A DNA stretch of 64,000 nucleotides from Lutraria lutraria. Taxonomy: Eukaryota > Mollusca > Bivalvia > Venerida > Mactridae. Positions 23,508 to 34,760 of this stretch are shown here, piece by piece; position 1 is the stretch's first letter, and every line of letters begins with the position of its first letter. The position numbers were made by a program, and so were the translations under genes. The notes under the pieces were generated by a model. It saw only the letters and a program-made list of their open reading frames with translations. It ran no database searches and was not told the DNA's origin. Location: NCBI GenBank assembly GCA_964023205.1, contig OZ026833.1:41447137-41511136 (forward strand), given 5' to 3'.

Positions 23508-26500
23508 TCAGTTGTTCATTGCCTTTTTTTTTTGTGTTAATTTGAATGCTACCAACGCAACAAGAAATAGTATCGAAGAAAATGTCGTCATTCCAGCAAC
23601 CGAATAGAATGCTGTCGTGTATGATCCCGATAGGTCTCTTATATAACCTGAAATATATAAAAAAAAACATAAACATTATCCGTACACCGTTCAACTGTAT
23701 ATCCGGAATTAATAAATTGTACGGTGTACGTACCAGACATTGTACTCGATACTGTTAATGATAAAAATATAATTATTTAATTCAATCTGAAATATTAAAA
23801 TGTGAACAACGTGCGCCCTTTTTATAGACCTATCTTAGATAATACTTTTAACAATAAACTTACAAAATCTCAAACCAATCATTATTTTAAGGAAAACACT
23901 CCTTAATAATTAATTTTCTTGTGTTTATTTATTTTTTGGGGGAAGGGGGTGTTTATAGGAAATCCTTGTGAAATATAGCCGTGACAATATTTTGTCTTAC
24001 AATGTCATCATGAATATCAAAATGTTTTTTAAACAAAACCTACATTTTCATTGCATGTCGAACATACTGAAAATATTGTGTACTAACAATATGAAATGTA
24101 ATACATTTCAATGTAACCTACCACTGACAGGTCCTGTAATAGCACTTCCGATTCCATTTACGGAGAATAAAAAACCCATAGCTGTTGGAATATTTCTTTC
24201 GCCGACTAATTTCGCCGAGATAACACTGAACATTGTAACAATCATCCCCAAAGGCAATCCGACAAGAGCTAAAACTCCCACAGTGAAGCCTCGAGACCTT
24301 GACAATGACAATCCAATAAGCACTAGTGTTGAAACGACAGAAGTTAACAGCGGACAAAATAATGCCGGTACGCGATTAGATTGCATTATTGCCCCAGGTA
24401 ACAGACGAGAAAATGTATTTATTATATTCATGAGAAGCAGGCCGAATGTAGCATCACTTAGAGTTAAGCCTTTATCTTGAAATACATCTGCTACAAATAT
24501 AATTATAACGATTATAGTAGGATAAGCTGCAATAGTACCAATTACGTATATCATAAACTGAATGTTTGTCATGATCGCTTTGACGCTTTGTAACACTGTT
24601 AGTGTTTGTTTTGTGTCTTCTAAAGCATCTTCTATAACAAAGTCTTCTTGTTTCAGAAACTTTACTTCAGTCTTTGAATCATCGTCATTTTCTTTACTTT
24701 TTGCAATCTCCCCATGTTCAATTTCGTCATCAAGTTCCGAAGATGAAATAAGATGACGTTTTCGTTCCTCAATGATGCCATTATTATCTAATCGTCCAGC
24801 TGTTGCTTGTTTCCACAGCAAACAGCCAGGAATACAATTCATACTTAATCCTCCTACTATCAGTAAAGCTCCCCTGAACCCGTATAAGTCACTGAAATGA
24901 TATCATTTCGATTTAGAGGTATAATCAAACCTAATTATGCTGTCACCTCCAAATAAAGGCCATCCTGTGAATGAAGGTCACAATGTCAAAAAACATCATT
25001 GATTATTTAGAACAAAATGACATTCGAATAAAGGTCTATTGTCAATAAAGGACATATTTTGTCTTTCCCAAGGGCGACCTTTGTTTTCAAGTTTGACTAT
25101 ATGTAATTCGTTGGCATGTGAAAAAACATGAACACAGAAAATAAAACAAGATATGTTATTAATAGTAAGCTCGATCAATACCGCTGAAAAACCTAAACGG
25201 ACATCTTAAAGATGCCATGAAATTCAGTGTTGCGACTGGATACATTTTAGTTGTTTTAAGTCATTAGAATATGGTATCTGTCTAAAAATGAAAACGAAAA
25301 GAAACTCTCAAATTGAGCTACAGAATACTAGCTACTGTTAATCTTGATTTTCTTCATTACAGTTTCAGATATGCGTTTATCGCGCATCCCAAGATTCTCT
25401 GGAACTACACATTTAGATAAAAAACGGATATTTTCCCTGTTGTAAACATTCGGACCATCACTGATAATTTCGTTGCTGTAAACATGAGAGCCTGCTAAGT
25501 GGAACAAGATTATGTAATCCCGTTGATTAACGTCGCTTCCACGGGATTTTATTACCTCTAACTGTAAATACGGAAGTGCGAATCCATGCGTGTATATATA
25601 CTATATATCCTTGATCATAATAATAATGTGTTAAACACCATACCTCCAATACACCAGAGCGTATGGAAACACCATACCACCGACAGCGACAGCAGTTGAC
25701 TGTAGAGATAACATAAGCAGTTTTCTTCGACCATGAAAATGTTGTCCGACGGAAGTCGCAGAACTTATGTGTGAGCATGTCATTCCAAATCCTGAAATGT
25801 TTGAAACAGTAGTGTTAAGAAATGCAACATTCATTCACATAAGAACAAAAGCCGTGTTATATGTATGATGACCATGCATATTGTAGCAAATATATCAAAT
25901 AACGAGTTTAATTTACTATATTGCCCACTGCCTTGGCGGCCATCTTGAATTTCTCAAAACGCCCAAGGATGACGAAGTGTCATCAAACGATTTTTCAATC
26001 TGTAGGCCGTAACCTTTCTAAATCAATATAAAATTACTATCTACCTTCAGTGGAAGATACCCAAAATGCCACCGAACAATTTTGGTTTGATTTTTATAGA
26101 ACATGATTTTTATGGACAACTGTCAGTTTTCTTGAACTTACCATAAACAATTCCAAAACTGATGGTCATATGCACAGTAGAGGTTGCAAAGAAACAGGCC
26201 ATTATTCCAATGCTAACAAGTGATCCGCCGAGTATACCACTAACAACAACACCATATTTATGAATTATCCCTCCTGCTATTAATCCTAGAAAATACAAAA
26301 ACGCATAACCCAATACTTAAATGTTTGGTAATTTACCACGTGACAAGTCCAGAGGAATAGTTATTATTGATTGAGGCTATGTTTAATACACAGTTCCCAC
26401 ATCTACAATATTTATTTCCCTTGGCAGCGATCTTAGTTGGCGAATTCAACAAGCATTGATAGAAGATATTTGCATATTTGTTTTGATTATTCCAAATATA

Positions 26501-29500
26501 GGTATTCATATGTGACAACTACATTTTCTAAAACCTGATGTGTTTATGGCCTTAACAACTTCATGATTAAGTTATCTTTTATAAACAGAGTTGTTTAATA
26601 ACCAATTTTCCGTTTTTTTCACTTAAGCGCATAAGAAATTTGCCAACTAAGATGAAAAGTCGTTATTGGCAATCTGAAAGGTCTTGGTAGCCACCATAAT
26701 GCTAACGTAAGGATAACTGACCCTAACAATCATGAAGAACAAAACTTATTTATTTTCGATTATTTATATTACCTCCCTTTTTTCTATAAAATGTAAAAAC
26801 ATAAAATTATAAAAACTGACCCGGATCCAACATTTCATTTTTTACATAGCTGAAAGTTAACTTGGCTTGAATGTCACAATTTATAAGAATCAAGTACATT
26901 GTACCTCTAACTTTTGTTCAAAGTCAATAAAAGTTAATTATGGTTCGTTATCCCAAGGACTTATATACATACATGGATTCGCAACTTCCGTATTAACAGT
27001 TTAAAGTAATCAAATCCCGCGATAATAAGACGTGAATCAACGGGAATACAAGCTATTGTTTACAAAAGCGAAAATACGAAAATATCCGTGATAATCCGAA
27101 TGATACTAACAGCGAAAATATCCGTGGTATTCCGAATGTTTAATCTCGGAGACGAAAGGATTATAATGGATGTCCGTCATCTTGGAATTTAAAATGTTCG
27201 ACTGATGCCTTTTTCAATGCTTATACTTAGACTTTGTGGATTATAAATGTATCTCAATATCTTTAAGGAATTTGTTGCATCCTTTACCAATTTCCCATGC
27301 CCAATTGCCAGAGTTTTTTTTAGTATAATCAAATTTGTAAACACCCAGTTACAGCTGTCGGACATTGCCGAGTATATAGCAATGCATTGTGGGATCGCCG
27401 AACGATATCGTTCGAGCTATTTTTAGCAGTTGCGAATCCATGTATGTATATAAGTCCTTGGTTATCCAAACGTTATGTTATGGATTAACTGTAACGAACA
27501 ATCGGTCGACTTTATCTAAACTTTGCTTTCGCGGTTATCATCCGTTTATGTTTGTATTAACATGGTGATTGATTAGATATATATGATCACAGTCACACTG
27601 TATGGTAGCACTGTATGCAAAAAATCAACGGTGTTTACAAGATGGCGGACGCATACATGTTGTGAGGTAGGTGTCGTTTGTTCTTGGTCCAAAGCTTTTT
27701 AAATACGGCGTCCTCTACACAATAATATACATGAAATGAAAGAACTTTAAACGGCCATCGGCGGCTAATAATCTTTTTTTTTTATCAAAACACGCCGTTT
27801 TGTGTCTGAACATCACGTGTTGAGTATTTTGAAAAACGAAGCGAGGAAACTAAACAAAACCGACGCTTATTCTGTAAAAATGAATGAATCGACAAACATA
27901 CTTGTCCACGTGTATGCAGACTGTAAAGCTCCTCACGTGTATCCATTATTTCTTCATCAAAACCCCTTGTAGAAAATGTTTTAAAGCTTTTAATTTTTAC
28001 ACCCTGTACGCAACGTTGCTATGTGTAAACATTGTACTGTACGCCACGGAGAAAACAGTTTCTGTACGCAACGGAGCTACGTGTAAACATTGCACTGTAC
28101 GCCACAGAGAAAACAGTTTCTGTACGCAACGTTGCTACGTGTAAACATTGCACTGTACGAAACGGAGAAAACCATTTCTGTACGCAACGGTGCTAAGTGT
28201 AAACATTGCACTGTACGCAACGGAGAAAATCATTTCTGTACGCAACGTTGCTACGTGTAAACATTGCACTGTACGCAACGGAGAAAACCATTTCTGTACG
28301 CAACGGTGCTAAGTGTAAACATTGCACTGTACGCCACGGAGAAAACAGTTTCTGTACGCAACGGAGCTACAATTCTAGTAAAAAATCTGTGCGAAACGGA
28401 ACAGCCAAGGAACAGTTTGTTTCTGTGTGTTTTTAAACATGTCTTCTATACTTTGATTTCAATTTTAAGTGCATTGTTGTAGAATAATGCACGCTTTGGT
28501 TTCTAATGCGCAGAAATATTGTAAAAAAGCACCGTTGATTTTTGCGTACAGTGAGTCAGGGAGTGTTAGATCAATGTTTATTGATAAAGGATGTACAAGT
28601 TAACGCTATTTAATCAAGGTGCAATTATGCAGTATCATAAACTCAGCTATGGTAGATAACGTTCTTCATTTTATAACTCAGCTGCGTATGCATCACAACA
28701 TGTTTATACTTTAATTAAGTTATTCTTTACCTTATCATGGTCAATAATACATGACCGTAGGAACCGGGGAGTCTAGGAGTTGGGGACTAAGCCCGTAGTA
28801 GCTTCTTAATGATTTTGACTGTAATGTGTTTTTTTTATAATGGATTATTACTGATCCCCACATCGTGACAAAATTCAAAATAAGCCTCCCTCACTAATTT
28901 TGACTGTACTTATTTTGACAAGGGGCTATAACTGATTCTCTAATCAACCCCCGTTGGCAGACAAAATATAACATTAGCTTCTCCAATCTGAAATTGCTTC
29001 TTTCGGGCCTATTAATTGCATTGAAGTCATAATGTTAAATATACGATTTGTTATTATATGGCACCATTTAGGTTGTCAAGCAAATTTCGAAACCTTTCCA
29101 TAGCATGCGTCGATATATCAGTAGTTTGTAGTGATATAATACGTCACTTGTATTACCTGTCCCCATACAAACCGCCATAGCTGTAGAGTGTATAACAGCC
29201 GTTTCAGCACGGGACGTGTTGAATGTTGACATGACATCCATGAATATAGCACCAATACTGAATAGCAATCCTCCGTTTACAAACAGCACCAAATAACAGG
29301 AGATGAACACCAAACATATGTGTAAGTTACTGTCGGTGGCCCTGTATGTTATAAAAACAATATATGAATTAATCTGAAAATAGCAATTATTTGTATTTAC
29401 AAGGAAATGGAAATGCACCATTTCACTCATTAGAATAACACTGCAAAACATGCGCGCTGAATTCTTATTATATCTTGTGTTTTACAACTATCTTTACAAT

Positions 29501-30400
29501 TATCTTTAATTTCACAAGTAATGCCTCTTTCAGTTAAATAAAAAATACCTGAAGAGCCACAATTCGAAATATTTATGACCATTGATAATTCAGAGGCTTT
29601 CATTATATTTTCAGTAATATTTTCCAATGATTGTAACATCAGCCACTTCTTTTGGAGTTTAGCATCTTTTATCTGAAGCTTAAACTTTTCTAACCTTTAT
29701 CAGATAATTTATATCTATAGTCAAATGAACTAAAGCACGCGATTCTCACAGGTACTTAGGCTTTGTGTATTACAAATGTCTTCCATTTTCGACCATTGCT
29801 GGCAAATTGTCAAGGCTTGTTGAATGAGGGAATGACTAGTTAGCACTGATGACACAGGGGCCCTTGATAGTCCAACTTATCACCAAATTTCATTGAAATA
29901 ATTTTGTGAAATAACGCTGTGAACTTATGAATTTCAGTTGTACCGCTAAGTACGGTGTTTTAATGACAACCGAATTGAATAAAAATGTTATCAGATAACA
30001 CGAAGGCAATAAACAAATACTACACATAGTTGTGTAGACTTAGGACACTTAGAAATCACTTACAAAATTAGTTTGTGTAATATTGTTCGAATTGGCTGTT
30101 AAACCACTTTTTTAATGTCATCATGAACAAAATAGAACGTATCTCTGCATGTGGCTGTAGTTTCACAAATATATACCCTAAATGCATTTTTGAAATGTAA
30201 TCTAAGTTGGTCAGATATTTCACTAATCACTACACTATCTATGAAGGTATACGCTACACACATACGCAGTGTTCTTGTTATGGAGGTAAACACTGTAAGC
30301 AAGGTGCCGTTGTTGTTTCGTGACATGATACGCAAGAAGGTTTTTGTGAAATAGTTCGATATATACATAAATGTAACAAAATATGAGAAACTTACCTCAT
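23508..30400 (-). CDS. monocarboxylate transporter-like protein (SLC16 family), copy C, intact
   Basis: Predicted 463-residue 12-helix carrier of the major facilitator superfamily, expected in the plasma membrane. Exons: 1, 30396-30400 (ATGAG only); 2, 29157-29341; 3, 26142-26285; 4, 25644-25791; 5, 24122-24891; 6, 23508-23647 with TGA stop. All introns are GT-AG and the total of 1392 nt is a multiple of three. Exon 2 holds helix 1 and TSRAETAVIHSTAMA. Exon 4 has SVGQHFHGRRKLLML, the helix 5 'YF.+RR' signature. Exon 5 has helix 6 (RGALLIVGGLSMNC), an acidic cytosolic loop (EIEHGEIAKSKENDDDSKTE), SRLLPGAIM in helix 8 and SVNGIGSAITGPVSG. The start is inferred from the phase-matched ATGAG exon conserved upstream of C, E, B and D. 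The usual DGGWGW helix 1 motif is absent. Substrate cannot be told from sequence. C is the most diverged of the copies and also lacks frame lesions. Confidence 0.85.
24930..25150 (+). repeat. dispersed pogo-like repeat (copy 2), in intron 4 of C
   Basis: CACCTCCAAATAAAGGCCAT, TGTGAATGAAGGTCA and AACAAAATGACATTCGAAT match, in order, the reverse strand of 5280-5426 and the plus strand of 42990-43150. Termini are unclear. Confidence 0.45.
25380..25613 (-). mobile_element. diverged, truncated relative of the 507-bp MITE
   Basis: On the minus strand from 25613 it reads CAAGGATATATAGTATATAT, then CATGGATTCGCACTTCCGTA, then CCCGTGGAAGCGACG..AATCAACGGG and TTCCGAATGTTTAC-like words, matching the left half of the element at 26954-27460. 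The second terminus is not found. It ends only 31 bp from exon 4 of gene C. Confidence 0.6.
26954..27460. mobile_element. 507-bp MITE with 7-bp target duplication, copy 1 (intron 2 of C)
   Basis: Perfect 33-bp terminal inverted repeats begin CAAGGACTTATATACATA and continue through TGGATTCGCAACT. The flanks are GTTATCC at 26947-26953 and GTTATCC at 27461-27467, a 7-bp duplication. By eye it differs from the copy at 45681-46187 by a single base. It has no coding capacity. A 7-bp duplication does not fit the common Tc1-mariner, hAT or piggyBac types; I leave the superfamily open. Confidence 0.9.
28004..28370. repeat. 58-bp minisatellite, about 6.3 units (intron 2 of C)
   Basis: Units start at 28004, 28062, 28120, 28178, 28236, 28294 and 28352 (partial), each beginning CTGTACGCAACG. 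Each unit contains the half-motif CTGTACGC(C/A)ACGGAGAAAA a second time. Units 3 and 5 share GTTGCTAC and units 4 and 6 share GGTGCTAAG, so a 116-bp dimer was duplicated. 58 is not a multiple of three, so the repetitive frames across it are not a repeat protein. Confidence 0.95.
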
Positions 30401-30960
30401 ATTGTTTGTTTATACACAGCGTCAGTGATCAAATAATGAACATCCAAGATAACAATGTTATCTGAATAGTGTTTAAAATTGGCAGCCTAATTATGTGTGA
30501 ACTGAAATAGTGCGTACATCATAATGAAATTAATAATACATGTAGGTGAGTCGTTGAATCGCATATATTAAATTAAAAATATCTTAATTGCTGAGTGTGC
30601 TTTAATTGAGTAGTTTGTACACTTTGAAAACAATGCAGACGAATTGAACACAATTTCTGCAGTTAGTCCAGGCTTAAATCCTTTGCTTACTTATATTCGG
30701 AAGTTATAAAGTTTAAGATTTCTTTTTCGTGTTTTTTTTTCTATTTAGATGTGTGATAGTGTTTCTTGTGAAAGATTATTTACGGCTATGTAGTCTATAT
30801 AATTATGTGAATCGATAAATAATTTCAAGGATTTTCTTATAAATCAGATGTTACTATCAATAGCGCTACAAGTCCTGCTTCGATCGCCTATTCTTGAACA
30901 AAAACGTAAATTTCGTCAAGCTTAATACACGTTCAGTTATGTCTTGGGATACAGATTAAC
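30396..30960 (-). promoter_or_regulatory. first exon and presumed promoter of gene C
   Basis: ATGAG followed by donor GTAAGTTT (exon 30396-30400, minus strand) is preceded by ACAAACAAT. The 5' untranslated region and promoter must lie between 30401 and about 30960, where the 3' flank of remnant E begins. No TATA box or initiator can be named with confidence. The short space suggests a compact promoter. Confidence 0.5.
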
Positions 30961-30973
30961 AATAGCTAAATGA

Positions 30974-31070
30974 TCAACTTAATGCCTGAAGTTCAACATA
31001 TTAGAGCATAATGTATTAAATCTAAGTTCTGAAAGTACTCATATAAGTTGAACTTTATGCAAGAGGTTTC
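30974..31070. repeat. short inverted-repeat element, copy 2 (E 3' flank)
   Basis: GCCTGAAGTTCAACATA at the left and AAGTTGAACTTTATGCAAGA at the right, with AAGTTCTGAAAGT inside, match the element at 12385-12475. This helps to align the 3' flank of remnant E with that of copy A. Confidence 0.4.
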
Positions 31071-31089
31071 TATTCATAACTTAAAAAAA

Positions 31090-31885
31090 AACTAGAACTG
31101 TCACTGAGGTGACTAATACCCCCGCCGCCGCTTCGACACTAAGAATGTGATAGTACGGCTAAGTTCAAGGGGACATAACTCTTCAATGAGTAGATCACTG
31201 GGTATGAAAATTATGTCTTGAACATTTTCATTTAATATTGATAATATATTTCAAGTTTCAATTCAATCTCTTGAAAAATGTGGAAGTAGTTTGCTCCAGA
31301 AACTAGGAGTGCCATTGTACACTATATGGCTAAGTTTAAGGGCACATAACCCTGTAATGAATGAATCGCTGGGAATGAATATTGTGTCTTGCACGAGTAC
31401 ACCTCATGGTGATAATATATTTCAAGTTTCAGTTCAATCCCTTGAAAAATGTGGAAGTAGTTTGCTCCACAAAGTAATTGTGCAATTTTATACTATATGG
31501 CTATGTTCTAGGGCACATAACTCTGGAATGAGTGAATCGCTGGGTCTTGCACATGTACACTTCATGGTGATAACATATTTCAAATTTCAATTCCATCCCT
31601 TGAAAAATGTGGAAGGAGTTCGCTCCACAAACTAAGCGTGCCATTCTACACTATATGGCGAAGTTCAAGGGGACATAACTCTGGAATGAGTGAATCGCTG
31701 GGAATGAAAATTGTGTCTTGCACATCTACACTTCATGGTGAAAACATATTTGAAGTTTCGTAGCAATTGCTTAAAGAATGTGAAAGTAGTTCGCTCCACA
31801 AACTTTTGATATTTTATGCGGACCGACCGACAGAGTGACTCCAATATACGCCCTCCAAAACTTCCAAAAAAACAAAAAAACAACA
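31090..31885. mobile_element. insertion carrying four ~165-bp tandem units
   Basis: Units start near 31152, 31316, 31486 and 31644 with CTATATGGCTAAGTT(C/T)AAGG, then ACATAACTCT, GAATCGCTGGGAATGAA, TTCAAGTTTCA and GAAAAATGTGGAAGTAGTTG. The block opens CTAGAACTGTCACTGAGGTG and closes GACCGACCGACAGAGTGACT followed by CCAATATACG. In copy A the flanking sequences on both sides are contiguous (12475-12510), so this block was inserted into the E flank. The layout resembles bivalve non-autonomous elements that carry satellite-like tandem repeats; that family link is inference. Confidence 0.6.
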
Positions 31886-31889
31886 ACAT

Positions 31890-32462
31890 AAAATGGAAAC
31901 ATTTTCACGACGGATGTGGAAAACCGAGTACTTAGGTCTGCATCAAGGGTTATGTTCCGAGCGAGTGAAGGCTTGGTGGAGTTGGACAATAATGAATTGA
32001 AGGGGTTCATGCAAAACCATACCTAACTACACTTTTAGTAAAGTTAGAACCTTTTTTGCATAAAACAGACCAATTCCCACCTGATTGACTCTCCTCTAGC
32101 CATGTATTGTCCTGTTTTAGATTAAAAAATGGTATTTTGTCAAATTAAAATTGAACCTAACTCATCATATTGGTCTTAGATCATTTCTTGCACAAACGTT
32201 ACACATCTGTTGCCTGCTTTTTACACATCTGCTTACATATGTTTCCAATTAGTCTTTACTTTAAATAGCTCATTGTTAAAAGGATGTTTGTTTATATCAA
32301 AATCTAAACCCAGCATGTTGTTTCGTTGTTCATCACTATTTCTGCATTAAGTTTTGTAAACACGCCATAGTCAGAGATTTATATACACAATTTAATACTA
32401 TGAAATAAGCCGTTTAGATGGTCGCACGTTTAACTTTTTATAGAGAATTTATTATGACTTAC
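31890..32462 (-). other. 3' flank and intron remnant of copy E
   Basis: 31890-32005 (AAAATGGAAACATTTTCACG, GTGGAAAACCGAGTAC) matches the 3' flanks of B (about 43340) and D (about 56078). 32240-32350 (GCTCATTGTTAAAAGGAT, TTGTTCATCACTAT) matches intron 3 of D near 58985-59060. Exons 4, 5 and 6 that should lie between are missing. Confidence 0.6.
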
Positions 32463-32606
32463 CATGTGCTATTCCATAACTGATTGTCATATGCACTGTA
32501 GATGTTGCAAAGAAACATCCCATAATGCCTAAACTAGCAAGCACTCCTCCAGCTATTCCACAAATTATTATTCCAAATTTGTGGATTACGACTCCAGATA
32601 ACAAGC
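32463..32606 (-). pseudogene. monocarboxylate transporter-like remnant, copy E (orphan exon 3)
   Basis: A single 144-nt exon, with an intact acceptor (TTTGCAG) and donor (GTAAGT), reads open as LLSGVVIHKFGIIICGIAGG, VLASLGIMGCFFATSTVHMT and ISYGIAHG. This is helices 2-3 of the SLC16 fold, closest to the D exon at 59072-59215. Introns next to it also match D (CGTCTCAGCTTTTACAAGAT at about 33030). Exon 2 and exons 4-6 are absent. The copy keeps a first exon at 41247-41251. It was lost by deletion rather than by stops. Confidence 0.85.
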
Positions 32607-33289
32607 CTGCAAACCAGATCAGTCGTAAAGCAGCTAAGTAATAAAGAAATATTAGAAATTTCAGTTTCTACCCAGAGATCCCAGAGTATTTCTTTATCAC
32701 TGTTAAAACCCCATTAGCATTTTGGATGTTAAAAATAAAGTAGGTCTTATTTTACCTAGAAAGATATCTTATCAGGGAAATTGACTTTTACTTGCAATAA
32801 AAACATTCCGAATCTTTCTTTTTTAATCACGAAGTACATATAGAAATATAGCACAGTATTTTTTCAATGATATTGCAAACAAATAAGAAAAAGCGTCTGA
32901 CATCGTTTATACGAGAAGGCATTGTGGAAATATGTTTCAGAGCAAATAAAATGCATTTCTTATATTTTACTATCATTACATCTATTGTTCTGTTTTCTAA
33001 ATTTAAAAAGCTAATGAGGCTTTAACGTCTCAGCTTTTACAAGATTCTTGTGCATTAAGAAAAAATAAGCCCATTAAGGTATAAATTTGCATATATTGTC
33101 AACTTGTCATTGGTGCAAGGTGTGATGCCAGAAGGTCTTAAATGGCTAGGTTTGTCCCTTTTTACAAAACAATGACAAACCACATGTTTGAAATTATCAA
33201 CCAGTTTCATTGTATGCATTGTATCTAAACCTTCTGAGATATATGACCAAGTTGAGTCTTACTTTAAAGAAAGAATGTTATTATATTTG

Positions 33290-33715
33290 TAGCGGCGATA
33301 GCTCAGTGGTAACGCGCTGAGCTGTCAATCCAGAGGTCCCGGGTTCAATCCCGGCCGGGCCATGGAGATTTCAGAAATTCTATTCATAGTATTTCCCGCT
33401 ATATACATATGTACTGGTTAAACGTGCCAGGAAGCTGTGTATCGGTGCTATACACCGGGCACATTAAAGAATCAGGCTGTCTATTCGAAATAAGAGCTAG
33501 GCGCACCCCGCGCCGGACATGCCTGTATCTAATATCTTTCTCTCCCTTCTGGGGGCTTTCTCTCAGTCTGTCCCTGTGGTCAGATCATGCTGTATCTGCA
33601 CTGGTAGAGGATGCACATGCGCCCGCGTGGCTGCAACATAATTATGTAAAGTGCCTTTGAACGTACGAACAGTATGAAAAAGGCGCTATATAAATCTGGT
33701 AACTATAACTATTTT
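33290..33715 (+). repeat. tRNA-derived SINE in intron 2 of E
   Basis: A tRNA-like head (GATAGCTCAGTGGTAACGCG, loop CTGTCAA that would read GUC, T-arm CCCGGGTTCAATCCCGG) is followed by a body of about 350 bp. The body ends GTGCCTTTGAACG, AAAAAGGCGCTATATAAAT and CTGGTAACTATAACTATT. The 'GGCGCTATATAAAT' tail is typical of metazoan tRNA-SINEs with a conserved central or 3' domain. The frame 33409-33660 inside it is not a gene. Confidence 0.85.
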
Positions 33716-33939
33716 ATCAATTCCAGTCAGGTTTTAATAGCGGTATTTCAACGGACACGTGTTTGATGCAGTTAAATGATTATAATATTAGACTGTGGTA
33801 TATATGACTATACCATACTGTACATGAAACTTCAAGCATAAGGCCTAGGTCTTATCTATCTGATAGACAGTAGCTGCCGGTTGTGGCTGGTACTCATTCT
33901 ACTACTGCTTCCATAACTTATGGTGTCAAGGAATCCATA

Positions 33940-34760
33940 CTAGGCGCACTTTTATTTTTTAAAATATGTCAATAAACAATATGCTTCTTGTATCAGCTGA
34001 TGACTCCGGTATCCTTGTATCGGGTAAGATTGATTTTGAAGCCAAAGGATTATATTATCTCATGATATGAATCTTATACATTTAGTTAATTAACAACAAA
34101 TTGTCACTTCATCTTGGTAACACAGAATATATTCTATTCGGCTCCAAGATTAAACTACGATCGGATCCAAACCTTCAGGTCACATGTAATGGTGCAGTTA
34201 TAAAACCCACATCTTCCGATAAGTAACTTGATCAAAACATATCATTTGATGTCATGGGTCGTAGCATTCTTCAAAAGGCCGATACCAGTTTACGGTTTCT
34301 TTATAGAAAAAGGGATTACCTTACAAAGCACACTGTTTTTTTCTTGTTATTGATACAGACTCATTTGATTAATATGCATTTTCAATTTGGTACCACATGT
34401 CTTGAAAAATAAGCTCCAAACAACGCCAAACAAGTTAATTGGTTATCTGTGAAACAACGCGCGGGGCAGATATTCTTTGCCATGTTTTTAAATTCAAACT
34501 TGGTTTAGCCCCAGCCTATATGGAGGATAATTTTTTTGTCAGGATACTGATCATAGCTATGGAACACGACTTTGTAACAAGGGTGCCTTTTCAATACACA
34601 AAGTGTAAAAAATCTTGAGATCAAAATCATTTTGGTTTTTTGGTTGTTCAGTATGATATAGGTTACTTTCCAGTATCAGTCAAACTAAACTTTAACATTC
34701 TTTCAAACTTGCAGTGAAACAATATTTTTTTAGATAGCTTGAATTCAATTATATTTTAAG
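33940..34760 (+). pseudogene. degenerate non-LTR retrotransposon, reverse transcriptase 3' part
   Basis: Plus-strand frames give LLVSADDSGILVSG (the YADD box region with Y lost), INNKLSLHLGNTEYILFG, then KLRSDPNLQVTCNGAVIK, LDQNISFDVMGRSILQKADT, SLRFLYRKRDYL, WLSVKQRAGQIFFAMF and LPVSVK-like ends. This order (palm, connection, C-terminal 'LP..Q..' and 'Y.LP.S...S...FK') matches jockey/CR1-type LINEs. Many frameshifts and stops show it is dead. It lies in the intronic remains of copy E. Confidence 0.75.

Noticed and set aside
28000..28370. CRISPR-like array
   Set aside because: Units are contiguous 58-bp tandem repeats without unique spacers, in a eukaryotic intron.
27884..28482. Frames with a repeating CTVRHRENSFCTQR-like peptide
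   Set aside because: The 58-bp unit is not a multiple of three, so frames rotate between units; this is a non-coding minisatellite in an intron.
33409..33660. 83-codon plus-strand frame
   Set aside because: It lies in the body of a tRNA-derived SINE.
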